From Omphiscola glabra (lineage: Eukaryota > Mollusca > Gastropoda > Lymnaeidae), in NCBI GenBank assembly GCA_964017045.1, contig OZ024801.1:29360049-29424048 (forward strand): a stretch of DNA of 64,000 nucleotides. Direction: 5' to 3'. Positions 63,680-64,000 of this stretch are shown here, piece by piece. The notes below the pieces were generated by a model that had not been told where the DNA came from, ran no database searches, and saw nothing but the letters and a program-made list of their open reading frames with translations. A program made the position numbers and the translations under genes. Positions within the stretch are counted from its first letter, which is position 1. Every line of letters begins with the position of its first letter.

Positions 63680-63939
63680 CATTTTTTTTTTACCCTGTCT
63701 CTGTATTTAGACTCCAACTCTTTTTGTCTCTCCTCTTCATCTCGTTTCAACTTTGCATAATAACTGAAATATAAAAATAAGAGGTAAAATATTTGCTTGA
63801 CAAAGCTAGCAATGCCTAACAACCATGACAAATCCAAACAACTTTTTAAATCAAATAATTTATCCATGATTACCTTTTCTTTTTTTTTCTCCTTGTTGCT
63901 GCATCCTCCTCTTCCACCTCATCTTCCTTAATAGGTGCT
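56583..63939 (-). CDS. IK: IK/RED spliceosomal protein, 5' end outside window
   Basis: Sixteen exons on the minus strand: 63939-63874, 63763-63694, 63382-63285, 62936-62822, 62608-62538, 60966-60920, 60262-60099, 59992-59881, 59755-59707, 59548-59390, 58731-58572, 58332-58264, 58128-58097, 57558-57475, 57275-57120 and 56757-56583. Phases agree throughout. Conserved blocks match vertebrate RED: YYAKLKRDEEE, STTADYRAVAPDA, GGDMEHTHLVKGLDFALL, NELFLPRRMAYVIDL, TLIRSKADCPT, the Arg/Asp/Glu repeat tract that names the protein (exons 59548 and 58731), RSYFEKP, DSYAECYPG, GRWDFDTAEEYSDYM, and a C-terminus ending PKY. In human cells RED partners SMU1 in the spliceosomal B complex and affects mitosis. 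A Gly-rich insert (GGGGGS) precedes the last residues. The N-terminal 70 or so residues lie beyond 64000. Confidence 0.95.
56942..57091. repeat. 25-bp tandem array in the last IK intron
   Basis: Six copies of TAAGTGGAATGAATCTCAG plus TTTTCC fill much of the 362-bp intron, ending 29 bp from the donor of the preceding exon. Confidence 0.95.
61631..61990. repeat. 40-bp tandem array, nine units, in an IK intron
   Basis: Exactly nine 40-bp units built on GGACAATGTCTACAACT followed by AGAACCCCCAAATAGAGAGA. Two higher-order alternating variants (ACTAAAAGAACC and ACTAGCAGAACC) are visible. It lies in the intron between 62538 and 60966. Confidence 0.95.
63642..63672. repeat. AT dinucleotide microsatellite
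   Basis: Run of alternating A and T in the IK intron between exons 63763-63694 and 63382-63285. Similar runs lie at about 2645-2682 and 38819-38840. Confidence 0.9.
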
Positions 63940-64000
63940 CTATATAAAAAGGTCAAATATAAGATAATTAACAATATTATATTGCTTTGGTAATGAAAAA

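Overview
The window is nuclear DNA from an animal. It is AT-rich, with long introns, GT-AG splicing, dense microsatellites and minisatellites, and many short inverted-repeat DNA transposons. No bacterial-style operons, rRNA, tRNA or CRISPR arrays were seen. The proteins are metazoan, and the repeat style fits a mollusc, possibly a freshwater gastropod. That placement is an inference, not a proof.

Five protein genes can be supported. (1) A four-exon Rho-like small GTPase on + (3192-7254). It begins MGCCSS and has no C-terminal prenylation cysteine. (2) An intronless, GC-rich LicD/fukutin-type membrane protein on + (13131-14075). (3) HMMR/RHAMM on + (19738-27281), nine exons and 1022 residues, with both the N-terminal MSFP start and the C-terminal spindle-targeting block. 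(4) KIF4 chromokinesin on - (46870-30962), 25 exons and 1095 residues. (5) IK/RED, a spliceosomal protein, on - (63939-56583), 16 exons in the window, with its 5' end beyond the right edge. Exon phases join without conflict in all the spliced genes.

Layout: 1-3191 is repeat-bearing DNA without a gene. 3192-9000 holds the GTPase and its 3' region, with a piggyBac derivative in intron 1. 9000-13100 is dominated by a minisatellite of about 1.25 kb and a hAT MITE. 13131-14075 is the LicD-like gene. 14076-19737 holds MITEs, a 48-bp minisatellite and G-tracts. 19614-27281 is the HMMR promoter and gene. 27282-30961 is the convergent gap to KIF4. 46871-56582 is a transposon-rich block containing a hAT element with a perfect 8-bp target duplication and two MITEs nested inside it. 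56583-64000 is IK.

HMMR, KIF4 and IK lie side by side, and all three have known roles in mitosis or chromosome segregation in other animals. HMMR and KIF4 are convergent. The most notable observations are the N-acylation signal on a CaaX-less Rho-like GTPase, a SPIN-like hAT MITE resembling vertebrate copies, a KIF4 without the usual cysteine-rich domain, and a CDE/CHR-like promoter pair upstream of HMMR.
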